A stretch of DNA of 64,000 bases, taken from positions 63,992 through 127,991 of the forward strand of contig SJOL01007286.1 in assembly GCA_004794785.1 (NCBI GenBank), read 5' to 3'. The notes beneath the pieces are model-generated. The model was not told where the DNA came from. It worked only from the letters and a program-made list of their open reading frames with translations, and did no database searches. The position numbers and the translations under genes were made by a program. Source of the DNA: Opisthorchis felineus (lineage: Eukaryota > Platyhelminthes > Trematoda > Opisthorchiida > Opisthorchiidae). This document shows positions 1 through 9,975 of the stretch, in pieces; the stretch's first letter is position 1, and every line of letters begins with the position of its first letter.

Positions 1-2145
1 AGGCAACGTTGCAAATCACATACGACTCCGAATTTCGGAGCACCCTGCTGAATCCGACAAGAGACACTAAACACAACTTCAGGAAGCAGAGCGAAAACTT
101 CCCGAAAGAATTTTGCGTTGCTAGTGGTTATTTTTTACCTTTCCCCAACCCATGAACTCGTAGGTGAATCAGTTTGGATTGTAATCACATCGCTGCGTTG
201 TCCTACTTTGACAACAAGCCGTGAATATGGCCCACAGGATAAACAACAATCATGCTTCAAACAAATCCGTGTAATCATCCCGGAATTGTTGGGCAGTTAC
301 CCAGGACCTGCATCCCTTGCCACTGAGCTTTTGTCTCGGGTTCATTTCAAACTGATCGTTGTTACTCGGGCCTTTAATTCCCGCTTCCCCACAGAGTTTA
401 ACAGACTTGTTCCTGAGGGTATCCGCAGCGTGACTGATCGACCGGTGAGCAATCATTTCTTGGGATAGAGAACACTGGCCGTATTGATAGGAGGAATCAA
501 CTCGGGGAATTGCTGCAAATGAAGTCCAGAGACAGATGTGTGCTGTCCTTTTGGAGTCCAGACTGATCACATAAAAACGAGTGGTTCGTCAACGCGGGGC
601 ATTGCAAAAGCACTTGCAGGTCGTTAGATCTCAGATCCATTATATGCTAGCTAGGGAGAGTCAAATCACGCATCTTCAGAAAAGTAGAGCCCAGTGGGTT
701 CCAAAGCTTGCCGTAATACATTGCAATAGGAAACCTGACTACGTAGGCCTGTAAATGAGCCTTCTGTACCTGTGACAGTCACCACAATTTCTGAAAAGGC
801 CGTGGAGTTAGGACGCGAACTACAGTACACGGCACTAAATTGTTGGCCCTTAAGGTTCAAATCCTATGATCGACTTCTCTGCGGCGAATCGAATGCACTC
901 TTTTGGTGTATAGCTACCACAGAATTTGGATTGATGTTTGGTATAAGTCATTAAGTATTCGCGTGCTTTAATGCTGTCAAGAATGCATGATCTGGGAAAT
1001 GTTCAGGTGTTAACGCGCGAGCTCCAACCATCACAGTTGACATTGTGGTCAACTGTTACCTGATAAACTTTTCCATTTTCGGGCACCCTATCAGAACAGG
1101 TTTACTTTTGACCATGAGTGAGGCCGATATCCCATCTATCAGTTCTTTTCCCTTCTCTCCGTTTTCTTCTAAAGAACAAGTATTTTCCAAATATGTTCCG
1201 TATTTGTTCTGAGTTGGATGTTTCCGGTGATCAGCAGCATGAAAATAGTCCGTTTTACTTGACGCTCCTTGAACGAGCACCAGTTTGGGTGCAACCAAAT
1301 ACCGTTGGGTTACTCGTTCGTGATTGCGGGCCTGACAGACGCATACCTATGGATACAACACTATCGATGTTCGTGTGATACCATTTGGGTCATCACTGAC
1401 ATGCCTCAGTTGATCGGTTGTACCGTTTTGGTCTATGGTTCATATATAAGGTGGTCGAAGTTTTTACGCGGATTCCAAGTGCACATACACCGTCGTCAAC
1501 ATATTAGTGAACAATGTAGCATGCGGTTGGCCGCAATTCCACCGCACGCCCTCTGCTCTCAAAAAGGTGTTCAAATTTGGGTTTAGATTTCGTTGACGTG
1601 TGTCTCAATATTTGGTCGATTAACACTTGCTTTTCGTTTCGCTGAGGAATTCGCTGTTTTGAGAACCTACCAAAACCAAAGGTATATAGGCTGATTATGG
1701 TAATAGCAATAATAAATTGTATTAATAATGGTCGATGATGCGCTTACCTAGGTTGTTTCACTGCAGTTGATGTCACCTATTCTGTTTAGATCCCATATGT
1801 TCATATCTACTATTCTCATTTTCTTGATCACTTTGAAAGCAGAACACCATCGAAATCAGCGCACTGTGGTTCATCCATCATAGGCGACTGTCTGCTTGGG
1901 GTTTTGGTATCCTCTGTTACGATTGCCGTCTATTGAAGCGTACAGTTTTTCACTCGACTTATTCCGGGTGGAACAGCTATCAGCTTTTCCTCACTCTTTT
2001 TGAATAAACAGCATTGTGTCGATGGATGACCGCACCGTCTGCACACTTCGTTGCCTGACTGCGGTGTCTGAATTGGTTTTGCACCTAGTATACTTCATCC
2101 TGTTGAAATCTCGTTGCTCAATGTAGATGGTAAAGGAGCTTACTA
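1..2145. other. No gene seen (intergenic or intronic)
   Basis: Open frames here are short and overlap on both strands without splice signals, recognisable motifs or codon pattern. No tRNA-like box pair or tandem repeat was noticed. Small unrecognised exons cannot be excluded by eye. Confidence 0.45.
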
Positions 2146-2475
2146 ATGGCCCTCTCTCTTTTATCTAACTTCGTTGTCGGCGACTTCCTGATCCTGAAGG
2201 ATATCTCTGCGAATTCAACCCGTAACGGCATTGAACTACTGTCCATGAACTTTGCAGATGAAATTTCATTCATACAATATCAACCGTCGCGTGGTGACCT
2301 CAGCTGGGTTGCCTTATTCGCTGCATACAGCTGGGCCGATAAGCAAAAACAGTCAACTGCTGACGCTGCAATCTTTCCTCATTATTATATTTTAACTCCC
2401 GACCTGTCCCCCTTGACAATCACTGTTATGTGGCTCCCGGCTGTAGGCACGTCAGTCAAGCACCTATGGAATTGA
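2146..2475 (+). pseudogene. Degenerate CR1-like LINE endonuclease remnant (possible)
   Basis: The frame reads NFVVGDF about 8 residues in, followed by an ISANSTRNG segment, ELLSMNFADEISFIQ and QPSRGD. This order matches the late part of the apurinic-type endonuclease of CR1/jockey-like LINEs, where a VVGDFN core precedes a helix ending in a Q..PTR segment. The catalytic Asn expected after GDF is Leu here (VVGDFLIL). After the QPSRGD segment the match fades, which suggests frameshifts, and no SDH ending is visible. No reverse transcriptase follows on this strand, so the element is truncated. It could be coincidence, since only short motifs carry the call. A protein profile search against LINE endonucleases would decide. 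Confidence 0.35.
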
Positions 2476-3309
2476 CGCGTTTCATTCCACCGCTCGCGTC
2501 TACCACTCATCCGCTATTAAGGCCTCGTTCTCCTGTTTTAACGTTAATTCTTTTAGTCAGATAGGCCAACAAGATGCTCTAGCCGTACTCTAGATACTTT
2601 ATTGATTGGCGTCTGAAACTAATACGGGATTCAATCATAGTTACTGAACTTACGGCACCCTTTCCAGACGCTACACACTAAGAAATTCGGGTGATCCTGT
2701 AGCTGCTGCAGTGTGTTAGGCCGATGTTGGTATTTTTGTAAGTTCGCGAACTGAGGCTTCATTGTTCTACTGGGTAGCTGTAAACAGCCGACTCTGTGCT
2801 GTTCGACTTTCTACTTTGATAAAAGCTCGTATTGGTCCGAACACTGAACATTGGTGTTGCCATCCACCATTAGGATGTTAATGATATTACTGACTCGTTT
2901 ATTCATGATTGTTATCGTATCCCACCGACGTCTTCCCAGCCGATCATTTGTGCTATTCCCACGTGCATTCTGTCTGTCATAGCAGTCCGATTTGCGAGGG
3001 CTCACGTCAGATGTTGGAAGTCGAAACTATCTGCGCTCAGTACCAATGAGGGTGCCTTTGAACTTATTCCACTACCACCAGAATGGTCTTCATTGCACGG
3101 TCTGTGATCATACTCCGGTTTCTCCACACAATCTACCGCTTTGCTGTATCTTTATATTGCTTTTTGCTCCTTTTGGTCACCTACTTCCATTTTTACCTTC
3201 TCATTGTGCTCTGTTGGCACAGAAAAGAATACTCACACCAGTTTTTTGCGACCCAAAATTGTTGTTACAGCTCTTTCATGAATGTTGCCTTATTTTCAAC
3301 TTGTTTCAC
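2476..3309. other. No gene seen
   Basis: Overlapping frames exist near 2992-3357 on the plus strand, but they carry long Leu/Phe-rich stretches that come from pyrimidine-rich DNA. No known domain was recognised. The DNA from about 3120 to 3250 is T/C-rich. Confidence 0.4.
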
Positions 3310-3453
3310 CTGAAACAAAGTTTGTCCAAAGCTATCTACCAACTGACGTCCGTATAAACTTTCGTAAATCTTATCGTCTTCTGGGCCGCCAAAAAAGAAC
3401 CCTGGTGGGGAGAGGACTCGTCCATCCAGATAATAAATCCCCGGAAGTTCCAT
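3310..3453 (-). CDS. Candidate first coding exon, function unknown
   Basis: A real ATG at 3453 has A at -3 and opens 48 codons ending exactly at a TTTCAG|GTGAAA donor (intron begins at 3309), giving phase 0. The peptide starts MELPGIYYLDGRV, then has a Gly/Phe-rich GFFFGGPEDDK segment and YGRQLVDSFGQTLFQ. Composition looks protein-like, with mixed charged and hydrophobic residues. An in-frame stop lies just upstream of the ATG, consistent with a 5' end. No signal peptide or named domain was recognised and no partner exon was found. The opposite strand is also open here, so chance is a live alternative. Confidence 0.25.
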
Positions 3454-5376
3454 TCTCTATCGATCACTGGCGTTTTAACGAGTTCGGTGAATGCAGTTCT
3501 ACTGGCTCCGTTACAGCTTCACCTATTGAGTTTCGGTGGACATGAAAAAAAAAACGAAATTCATACTTTTGGCTGAACTGCTATCTGCCCCAATCCTACC
3601 GCAGGTCGTCGAGAATAAGCGCCCGGTAAATCAAAGTAGTAAGAACCTTTAGCTGTGGCACCATCATATGACTGCAAATAGATGGACTTGGAGCGATATA
3701 ATCCAACTGTAGACTACCAGGCTTGGTGCTCGCATTAGATTTACAAAGATAAACCTTGTCCATTCGTTGCTTATGTTCGATTGTCTTTCTCCCCTGTTTG
3801 TTTGATAGGAGATGAACATTTCGCGCAGTTCCAAAACAATGTTTTGAAAATCGCTGTCACGATGATGGGTCATTGTCTTTGTTTGTATTACATTAGGCGA
3901 CGGAGATGAACTTTAACCCCACGACGTCACTTGAAACGACGTCCGTATGTACCAGCCGGTTTTCCTAGGCTACGAAGCACAAGGATTGCGTTCTGGGAAG
4001 AGAATAGTTTAACACATGACACGTTCACTACTGGTTGCTTTTGTATGCAAGTATTGGGAAACGGTTTTGCAGTAGTTACTTGGTCCCCTCAGAAATTATC
4101 CGCATTACGAAACATGGAAGCGTTTCCCTTAGAAAAAATGGCTAGTGCCACCATTGCGTACACCTAGTCGTGTACCTTCTTTCGGAGATTGGAGACAATA
4201 TGTGGTCCTTTATCTACACTGGCACTGAAGAGCTTTTGCAACCTGGTCCCGTGGGACAAAGTGTGCCTTGAAATTGCGGTTTTTCAGCCATGTTAGTCAT
4301 GATCTTCCGTTGATCGTTGTAACCAGGCTGCTCTATATTTTCTCCAATTTTAGTGCTTTGCTGGTTGTGAACCGGTTGGGCGAAAAGTTTAACAGAAGCA
4401 TGGGCTAAATGCATGTTGCTAAGTCACGTAGCTTTTGGGTGAAGAAGTATGCCAGTGTAGTCGTAAGGCATCAGACTTTGAAAAGCTAGTGAACTTAATA
4501 CCCGAACGGCCTAATCTGGTACAAAATTCTAGCCCGCCCTTTTGTGGTTGATGTAGAGTACCAAGAGTGTGCGCATTTATTTAGGTGAGTAGTCTCGTGA
4601 CTTCTCTACCGTTGCTTGTTGTTGTCCCACTCCAATTGTTGCACAGCATACTCTGGTAGTAGTGCTCTGTACAGCAGTACTCTGTAGTAGTATTTATGCT
4701 AGGAGCATTAAGAACTGCTTCCTGTGTTGGACACATCTTTGTCTGGTAACAACTGAACATCTTCAGTACTAGACTGGTGAAAAAAAATACTCCATACAAA
4801 TAACAGTGAAGCATTTAGTTTCGGAATGCTGTGTGACTGCTCACCAATGGTCTTTTCTCTCTGTATCAGCGAATATCGATCATACTAGAAAATTGGTGCG
4901 ATCACTTTCTCCAGCCTTCGCTCACTCACATATTTGTGAGTGTATCCGTCTCATATACGGCATAACGTCCAGGTGGAATTATTGTGTGATTTAGGGTAGT
5001 CACGGCTGCTAGGTGCTTCCAGGTCATACCTACGAATACAATGGCTTTTCCGAGACTGTCGCATTTGTCTGATATGGTATTCGCCTTACCGATTCTAGTT
5101 GGCCGGTTGGGAGTCCTGAGGTCACTCGTAACTAGACCACTTGAACGTTTTTGTTTATCGGTGAATTTGGAAACACCTCATCCTTAAGTAAAGAGAAGGC
5201 ATTTAATCCTTGTCACACCGGCAACATCTTCCGGAGGATAGTAAAGATAACGAAGGATTTCGGTGTATTGAATTTAATTCAGTAAATGGAGGAAACCTCC
5301 GCTTGGTAAATGTTTGTAGAAGAATCGGAAGCAGCTGTTTTGAAAAACCTGAGGACGTTGAGTAAAGTTGACTTAC
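3454..5376. other. No gene seen; one short hairpin
   Basis: No supportable gene. A short stem (arms CACTCACA and TGTGAGTG, loop TATT) lies at 4923-4942. Frames at 3931-4167 and 4581-4814 have no recognised motifs. Confidence 0.4.
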
Positions 5377-5453
5377 CTCTATAAAAACACCCGTCTTGTA
5401 GTGCCCACTCTTGAGCAACACAGTCAAAATATGTGCTGCAGTCGTGGACTTCA
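5377..5453 (-). CDS. Candidate internal exon with strong splice donor
   Basis: The minus strand has a near-perfect donor, ATAGAG|GTAAGT, at 5377/5376. A usable acceptor (CACTTTAG) places the exon start at 5453, for a 77-nt exon. Two frames stay open. One reads DCSTYFDCVAQEWALQDGC, where the Cys spacing loosely resembles a type-2 chitin-binding (CBM14) core. The other reads KSTTAAHILTVLLKSGHY and then TGVFIE. The correct frame cannot be chosen without neighbouring exons, and none was found. The CBM14 resemblance is weak. The evidence is essentially the donor plus an open frame. Confidence 0.25.
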
Positions 5454-6556
5454 CTAAAGTGTCTCGTGAAGTTGGTGGTTGGATTCTTAAACTGATCTCT
5501 GCCTCCCAATTGTTCGGTGTTGCTCTTGTTCACTGAGCCGGTTCCGTAGGATCTTTTGGACGGTCTAACTGGTTCCTTACACGCAACAAATCCAGTACAC
5601 TCACTACGACACTAGTATCCTGCAAAAAGATGGTCTAAAGTGGGACAGACTGCGGATTTAGGATACAGTTTTCAGTGGATATTTCTCGTCCTGAAATTTA
5701 GACGCTGTCACGTTTCATCTTAACGTCCGCCTCACTAACCCTAAGACATATTGTGACCGTGTTGCATATTCAGCGGTCATTATCCAACCCCGATCATGTT
5801 CATACGGTGTGGCAGCGTGACAAGTTTATGCAGAATTAGTGTTGGAGTTATCGGTTGCTTTTGTAGTGGTCGGCCCCCAAATCCACGAAGTTTCGTAAAA
5901 GCACCGGCAATGGGAAATTTTGTCTTAGGGAGTGGGTTCGCTAGTTGTGCAACCAGATTTTGTGTTCTCCGTGCTGACGGGGAACTAGTGTCCTCGGAAT
6001 TAGGTGGAAGTTGCTACCTTTAGGGTGAATGCTCGTGGACAGTACTGTGTAGGGGGGCTAGACCAACAGCGCTAGCCACAATTATGAAGAAAACAAGTTG
6101 GTCTCGAGGCATGCATGTCCAACCGTCCAGTCTCGGTTTTGTCGATTGCCGCTCAGTATGACGCGTGTTAAGCTCTTTCTAAACGCAGTTTTGCCTAGGA
6201 ATATTTCAATGCGGTGATTAAAATACAAGACACTTCATTATGCGTGATGTCTGTTCGGACTGTATGTGATGCACAAAACCATTGGGTTTTCTGGAGATTC
6301 GGCTTGCAGTCAGTTCCACATATTGAGTCCAAATGAGATCGAAAAGGCGAAGGTAGCAGATGGATGACAGGGATGTAGGAGTTAGGCGGTGGAGGAAAAA
6401 ACATGAGTAGATTCTGCTATGTATTTGAGTCAACCGAGTAGCAGATATGGATATGCGTAAGTTTGGTTTTCAGGATGACCATACACGTGGTTCGTATGCC
6501 AACAGATCATCAGTACAGCGATAACACCTGACCCAAAGAAGCTGTTGTTTTCTAGA
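5454..6556. other. No gene seen; possible decayed LINE downstream sequence
   Basis: The minus strand at 6195-6433 is open in two frames and directly follows, in the minus direction, the LINE fragment at 6557-7120. It may be further decayed reverse transcriptase sequence, but I could not align any motif. The rest is featureless. Confidence 0.35.
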
Positions 6557-7120
6557 TCACTCTGGAAAAATAAGGGTGGTAGAGGTTGGTCGGTAGTCAT
6601 TTGGATCAGATAAGAGGACACGTTTGGCAATGGGAAGTACTTTAGCGAAAATGAGTGAAACTCGGGAGTCATGAGATGCGGTTGAGACAAGTTGTAGATC
6701 ACAGGTACGGGACAGAATATCACGGATACTGTTCGCACCGAAAGGCTTAAAGACAACTGATTTGATGAGCGTCGCTAATAAAATGGTGGATAATAGAAAA
6801 TTTATGAAGCTGCTGGATCGACTAGGATGAATGGCTGGAGAGAATCGGGCTAACCTGAGGCGAACAGTTGGATAAACGCTTTGACCTTCAATTGTGGGAG
6901 AGTTCAGAGCTCCAGTAGAGCCAGGAATGAAAGGACAGGAGGGGAAAAAATAAACTCCGACTGATTTTGTTTGCAAGATACTAGAAGTAAGGAATCCCGA
7001 CAGCTTTATTAGACAGCCAAACTTTCTTGTGACTGACAAACTCATTCTTGTCGATGGTGGCAGTACGGGAATTGCAAGCAGCAATTGCAGCAGCCGAAGA
7101 AGTGTCGTGTGCCGCGCCAA
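6557..7120 (-). mobile_element. CR1/jockey-like LINE reverse transcriptase fragment
   Basis: The minus-strand frame of 187 codons ends with a segment typical of the start of non-LTR reverse transcriptases: KVLPIAKRVLLSDPNDYRP, then TSTT. In the family this is the P-P-K...DYRPIS..P block. About 35 residues earlier KPFGANSIRDILSRTC aligns with the linker that precedes it (a G-x-D/N-S/G-I-P...LL block before the RT). The N-terminal part is Ser/Leu-rich and unplaced. Downstream RT blocks (the AFD and F/YADD motifs) are not found, so the copy is truncated or frameshifted after the first block. The A-D-Y-R-P similarity is established for LINEs in general; the clade assignment is tentative. There is no evidence that it is active. 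Confidence 0.5.
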
Positions 7121-8026
7121 GAATATGGTGAGGGGGAATATTGTCGTGGATACCAGAGAGTTGATGGGAGTGGGTAATACTAGTGATCAGAAAAGCCCGT
7201 TGTGGAGGAGTCAAACGAGTATGTTGATGCATGGGTTGTTGAGACGAAGTTCAGGGTCTGCGGTCACGTTCCGGAAGTTGGTTAGGGAAGGAGGGAATAG
7301 AGTTAATGATCGCAAAATATTGAGCTTCACGGCCAGCTGTATCCGTTTACAATGAGAAGGTTAGGCGTTCCGTTGTGGACAGTGAAAGCTCTTGGGATTC
7401 AGTGGGGTTGTATTGTGGCCTGCGTTCGAAGTTGATGTTTACTAGGGAGAAACTGTGAGAATGCACACGTGACTGTATTTCGTTAATTTGCCGCCGTTAT
7501 CCTGCTGAGCTATGCGCCACAAGCTTGATGGAGTAGTGTGCTAACAATCGGTGACAGTCAGGTATAGCGTTGAAATAAGCAACGGGTGACCGCACATAAC
7601 CTCTCCCTCCATGGTTGCCGTCACTTGACCTATGAGGCCCGACTGACCCAGCTTTTTTGTCGACAGCTCAAGCGATTTCGGCTAGGCTTTCCAGACAGAC
7701 GGGGCGAGTGCCCTCTCACCCAGAGTTACCACCGGACACAGCCGGTTGGTTGCTTGCCGGATGAACAGAGCACTGTTTTCTGGGCTTCAATATGTGTGCA
7801 AGCCTTCAAACGGGGACGTGATTTTCAGGGCAGCTCAGAGCGGCATTACCATCATCACAGACAGAGACGTCAGTGTTGACACTGATGCTTCACTGCAGTA
7901 CTACCACAAAGTTTATTCAATTGTATTTAAAGCCTTAGAATGAAAAGAAGAGAAAAGTATGGGTGAGGGAGGGGACCTGGTACTGACCTATCGCAAGCAT
8001 TCTGAGGTGCCTACACCTCCAAGCGT
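7121..8026. other. No gene seen
   Basis: The plus-strand frames at 7586-7943 have no recognised motif. A sequence near 7497-7525 resembles a Pol III A box on the minus strand (TAGCTCAGCAGG) but has no B box at a suitable distance. The segment near 7945-7975 adjoins the 3' end of the minus-strand LINE and may be its untranslated tail. Confidence 0.4.
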
Positions 8027-8620
8027 TCAGTTAAACAATCTGGAAAGAAACTGACAACACGAATGCCACTGACACCGATCAGCCGACAATTCTTGCAATG
8101 TTTCCAGCCAAGCGCAGGAGGGGTCACGGGGACCCCATTCTGAAAGGCGCACACCACCAACAACACCCAAACACTTCGTAATCTCTTTCACACCTTTCTG
8201 CCAAGTCATACGTTGTCCACCTCACGTTTTGCGTCATTCTGAAGGAGGCACGGTGAACGACACTCGTTTCGGTAGACGGTGTTTCGATATACGTGGAACA
8301 CGCCAAGCTGTCGTAGTCGATGGTGCTGGATGTTTTCCGCGATTAAAGTACCTGCTGCACAACCAAATATCCGTTTTCCAATTACCTCGTTACTAATCTG
8401 TTGATGCCATCCAAAAACAGCAACACTTCTGAGGGATCGATGGTCGAAAACCTGAAGGTGCTTCGCATCGTGTGTCCGCAAAGGCCACGTCTCGTAGCCG
8501 TACAACAACACAGCCAATACTGTAGCCTGGTACACGCGACCCTTAAGATCTAGTGACATGCCTTTTCGACGCCACAAGTGACGCAAATTGGCAAAAGTAA
8601 TTCTGGCTCAGATCGGCGTT
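8027..8620 (-). mobile_element. 3' end of an RTE-like non-LTR retrotransposon (RT C-terminal domain)
   Basis: Reading the minus strand from about 8620, the frame gives [20 protein letters not shown], then [20 protein letters not shown], then [10 protein letters not shown] and HRLRQLGVF. It shifts near 8210 and continues with [15 protein letters not shown] and WGPRDPSCAWLETLQELSAD, then RCQWHSCCQFLSRL. This ordered set is the known C-terminal region downstream of the RT catalytic domain in flatworm RTE-like LINEs (LLYG.ETWPL, RLRWLGHV, MTW, GWGPRD..WL.TL, the WR.C end). Expected RWLGHV is RQLGVF here. At least one frameshift lies near 8210, and the remainder of the element 5' of 8620 is missing or unrecognisable. 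It is a dead 5'-truncated copy, the normal outcome of target-primed reverse transcription. It is clearly related to the copy at 24170-26010, on the opposite strand. Confidence 0.85.
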
Positions 8621-9883
8621 GACACACAGACTCAATGGACTGTTAGTCCGTTTGGAAAGACCTATCATATTCCTCTCATTTTCATACCCACAACTGAAAT
8701 GAACCTCTAGGAGTGCAAATACACATGGACCGTGAGCCATAGGGAAGTCTCTGGGTAGTTTGAGCCTATGAGGACCTGCGCGAGTTACTGTTGGCTGCCG
8801 TCTACTGGTTTTGTAAAAGGTCGGATTGAAGTGGTTGCGTGAGATTGGATGAAAAAATAACAGGGATTGTAGACTGCCAGTCTTAACACGATTCCCCTAT
8901 TGGTGTAAATGCCACAGTTCTGAACAGATTGAAGGAACCTCGTGATGTGAAAATGGGGAAATAACAGGAGTCTAGACGAGGTCTACCAGTTCAGCTGTGT
9001 TTTTGATCCATAGGTCTTTTTAGTTGTGTGTTGGTTTGGACTGCAAAAATATCTGGGTGCATATCCTTTACCTTTATCGTATCCAATTATTCGACATGCC
9101 TGATCATGTCGATATGGGTGAATTCTGGCTGAGCAATTGTAGAAGCTCGAACTTCGTTCCAAAGCCACAACGAGGGGACATCCTGAGTGCTTTGTATGAC
9201 AAGTGATCAACTTGCATGAATATGACCCGAAGGACGGATTAGTCCATTCGCTCTGTTCTGTTGATGGACACTATATGATCATGACCACGACCTCTAAATG
9301 TAAAGTATTCAATGATCCCGAACGTGAAACCTGTTAGCATCAAAGAATAAGCTTTAATGTAGTCTCCATTTGTAGGTTTGTTTTCTTAAAGGAGAACCCT
9401 ATATATGTCAACAATACTAGAACACTGATACATAACTGAAGACCACCGGTTTGGCTGTAATAAAATCAGTTGCAAACTACATAGTAAATGTAGTTGAGAA
9501 TTTGCGACACTGTTTCAGTTACTATTGTCTCAGAAAGTGTGTTCGAGATGTGGTGAACTTTACGAGAGTCGCTGGATGTGAAGTTTTCATCCTAAACACG
9601 TTCAGAAGAGCTTGCAAATGAAACTGATCCAATTAAATTACGAGCCGACGAAGTTTGGTTCCTAGCCAAAGTTAAACCAGCCTACTTTTGTGCACAGAAG
9701 CTCAGTCCTTAAAGTATATTCCGATCATTGACTGAACGAATTAATTCAAATTGTCATTCAAAATTCTGCTTCGCATTGTAAATCCACAATTAAAGGCATT
9801 CGGCGAGGCTACGCTGTCTGAAAATTTACGAGTTAGCTTATGTGCTATAACGCACATTAATGGGAGCTTGTATAGAAAGAAAA
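8621..9883. other. No gene seen
   Basis: The first 130 bases may hold further decayed sequence of the minus-strand LINE. The rest has only short unsupported frames. Confidence 0.4.
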
Positions 9884-9975
9884 TTCATAAGACTAGTAGC
9901 CCAGCTGATAAAATTACCAACTTCCATATCGATGACCCTGGTTCGAATCCCCACGTAAGAGCCTTTAGATTGGCT
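9884..9975 (+). repeat. tRNA-derived SINE-like unit
   Basis: A box-A-like sequence (TAGCCCAGCTGAT, about 9898-9910) is followed about 30 bases later by a consensus B box GGTTCGAATCC at 9940-9950. The spacing fits an internal Pol III promoter. Flanking bases do not give a clean acceptor stem, so this is more likely a SINE head than a working tRNA gene. Its sequence differs from the three other tRNA-like families in this window. Confidence 0.45.

Noticed and set aside
4651..4705. Minus-strand YYY run as a candidate ETS exon
   Set aside because: The base before the Tyr codons is not preceded by an acceptor in the required phase, and the following residues do not match.
7497..7525. Minus-strand A-box-like TAGCTCAGCAGG as a SINE or tRNA
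   Set aside because: No B box at a suitable distance.
9884..9975. Functional tRNA gene
   Set aside because: A good B box, but no credible acceptor stem or anticodon arm.
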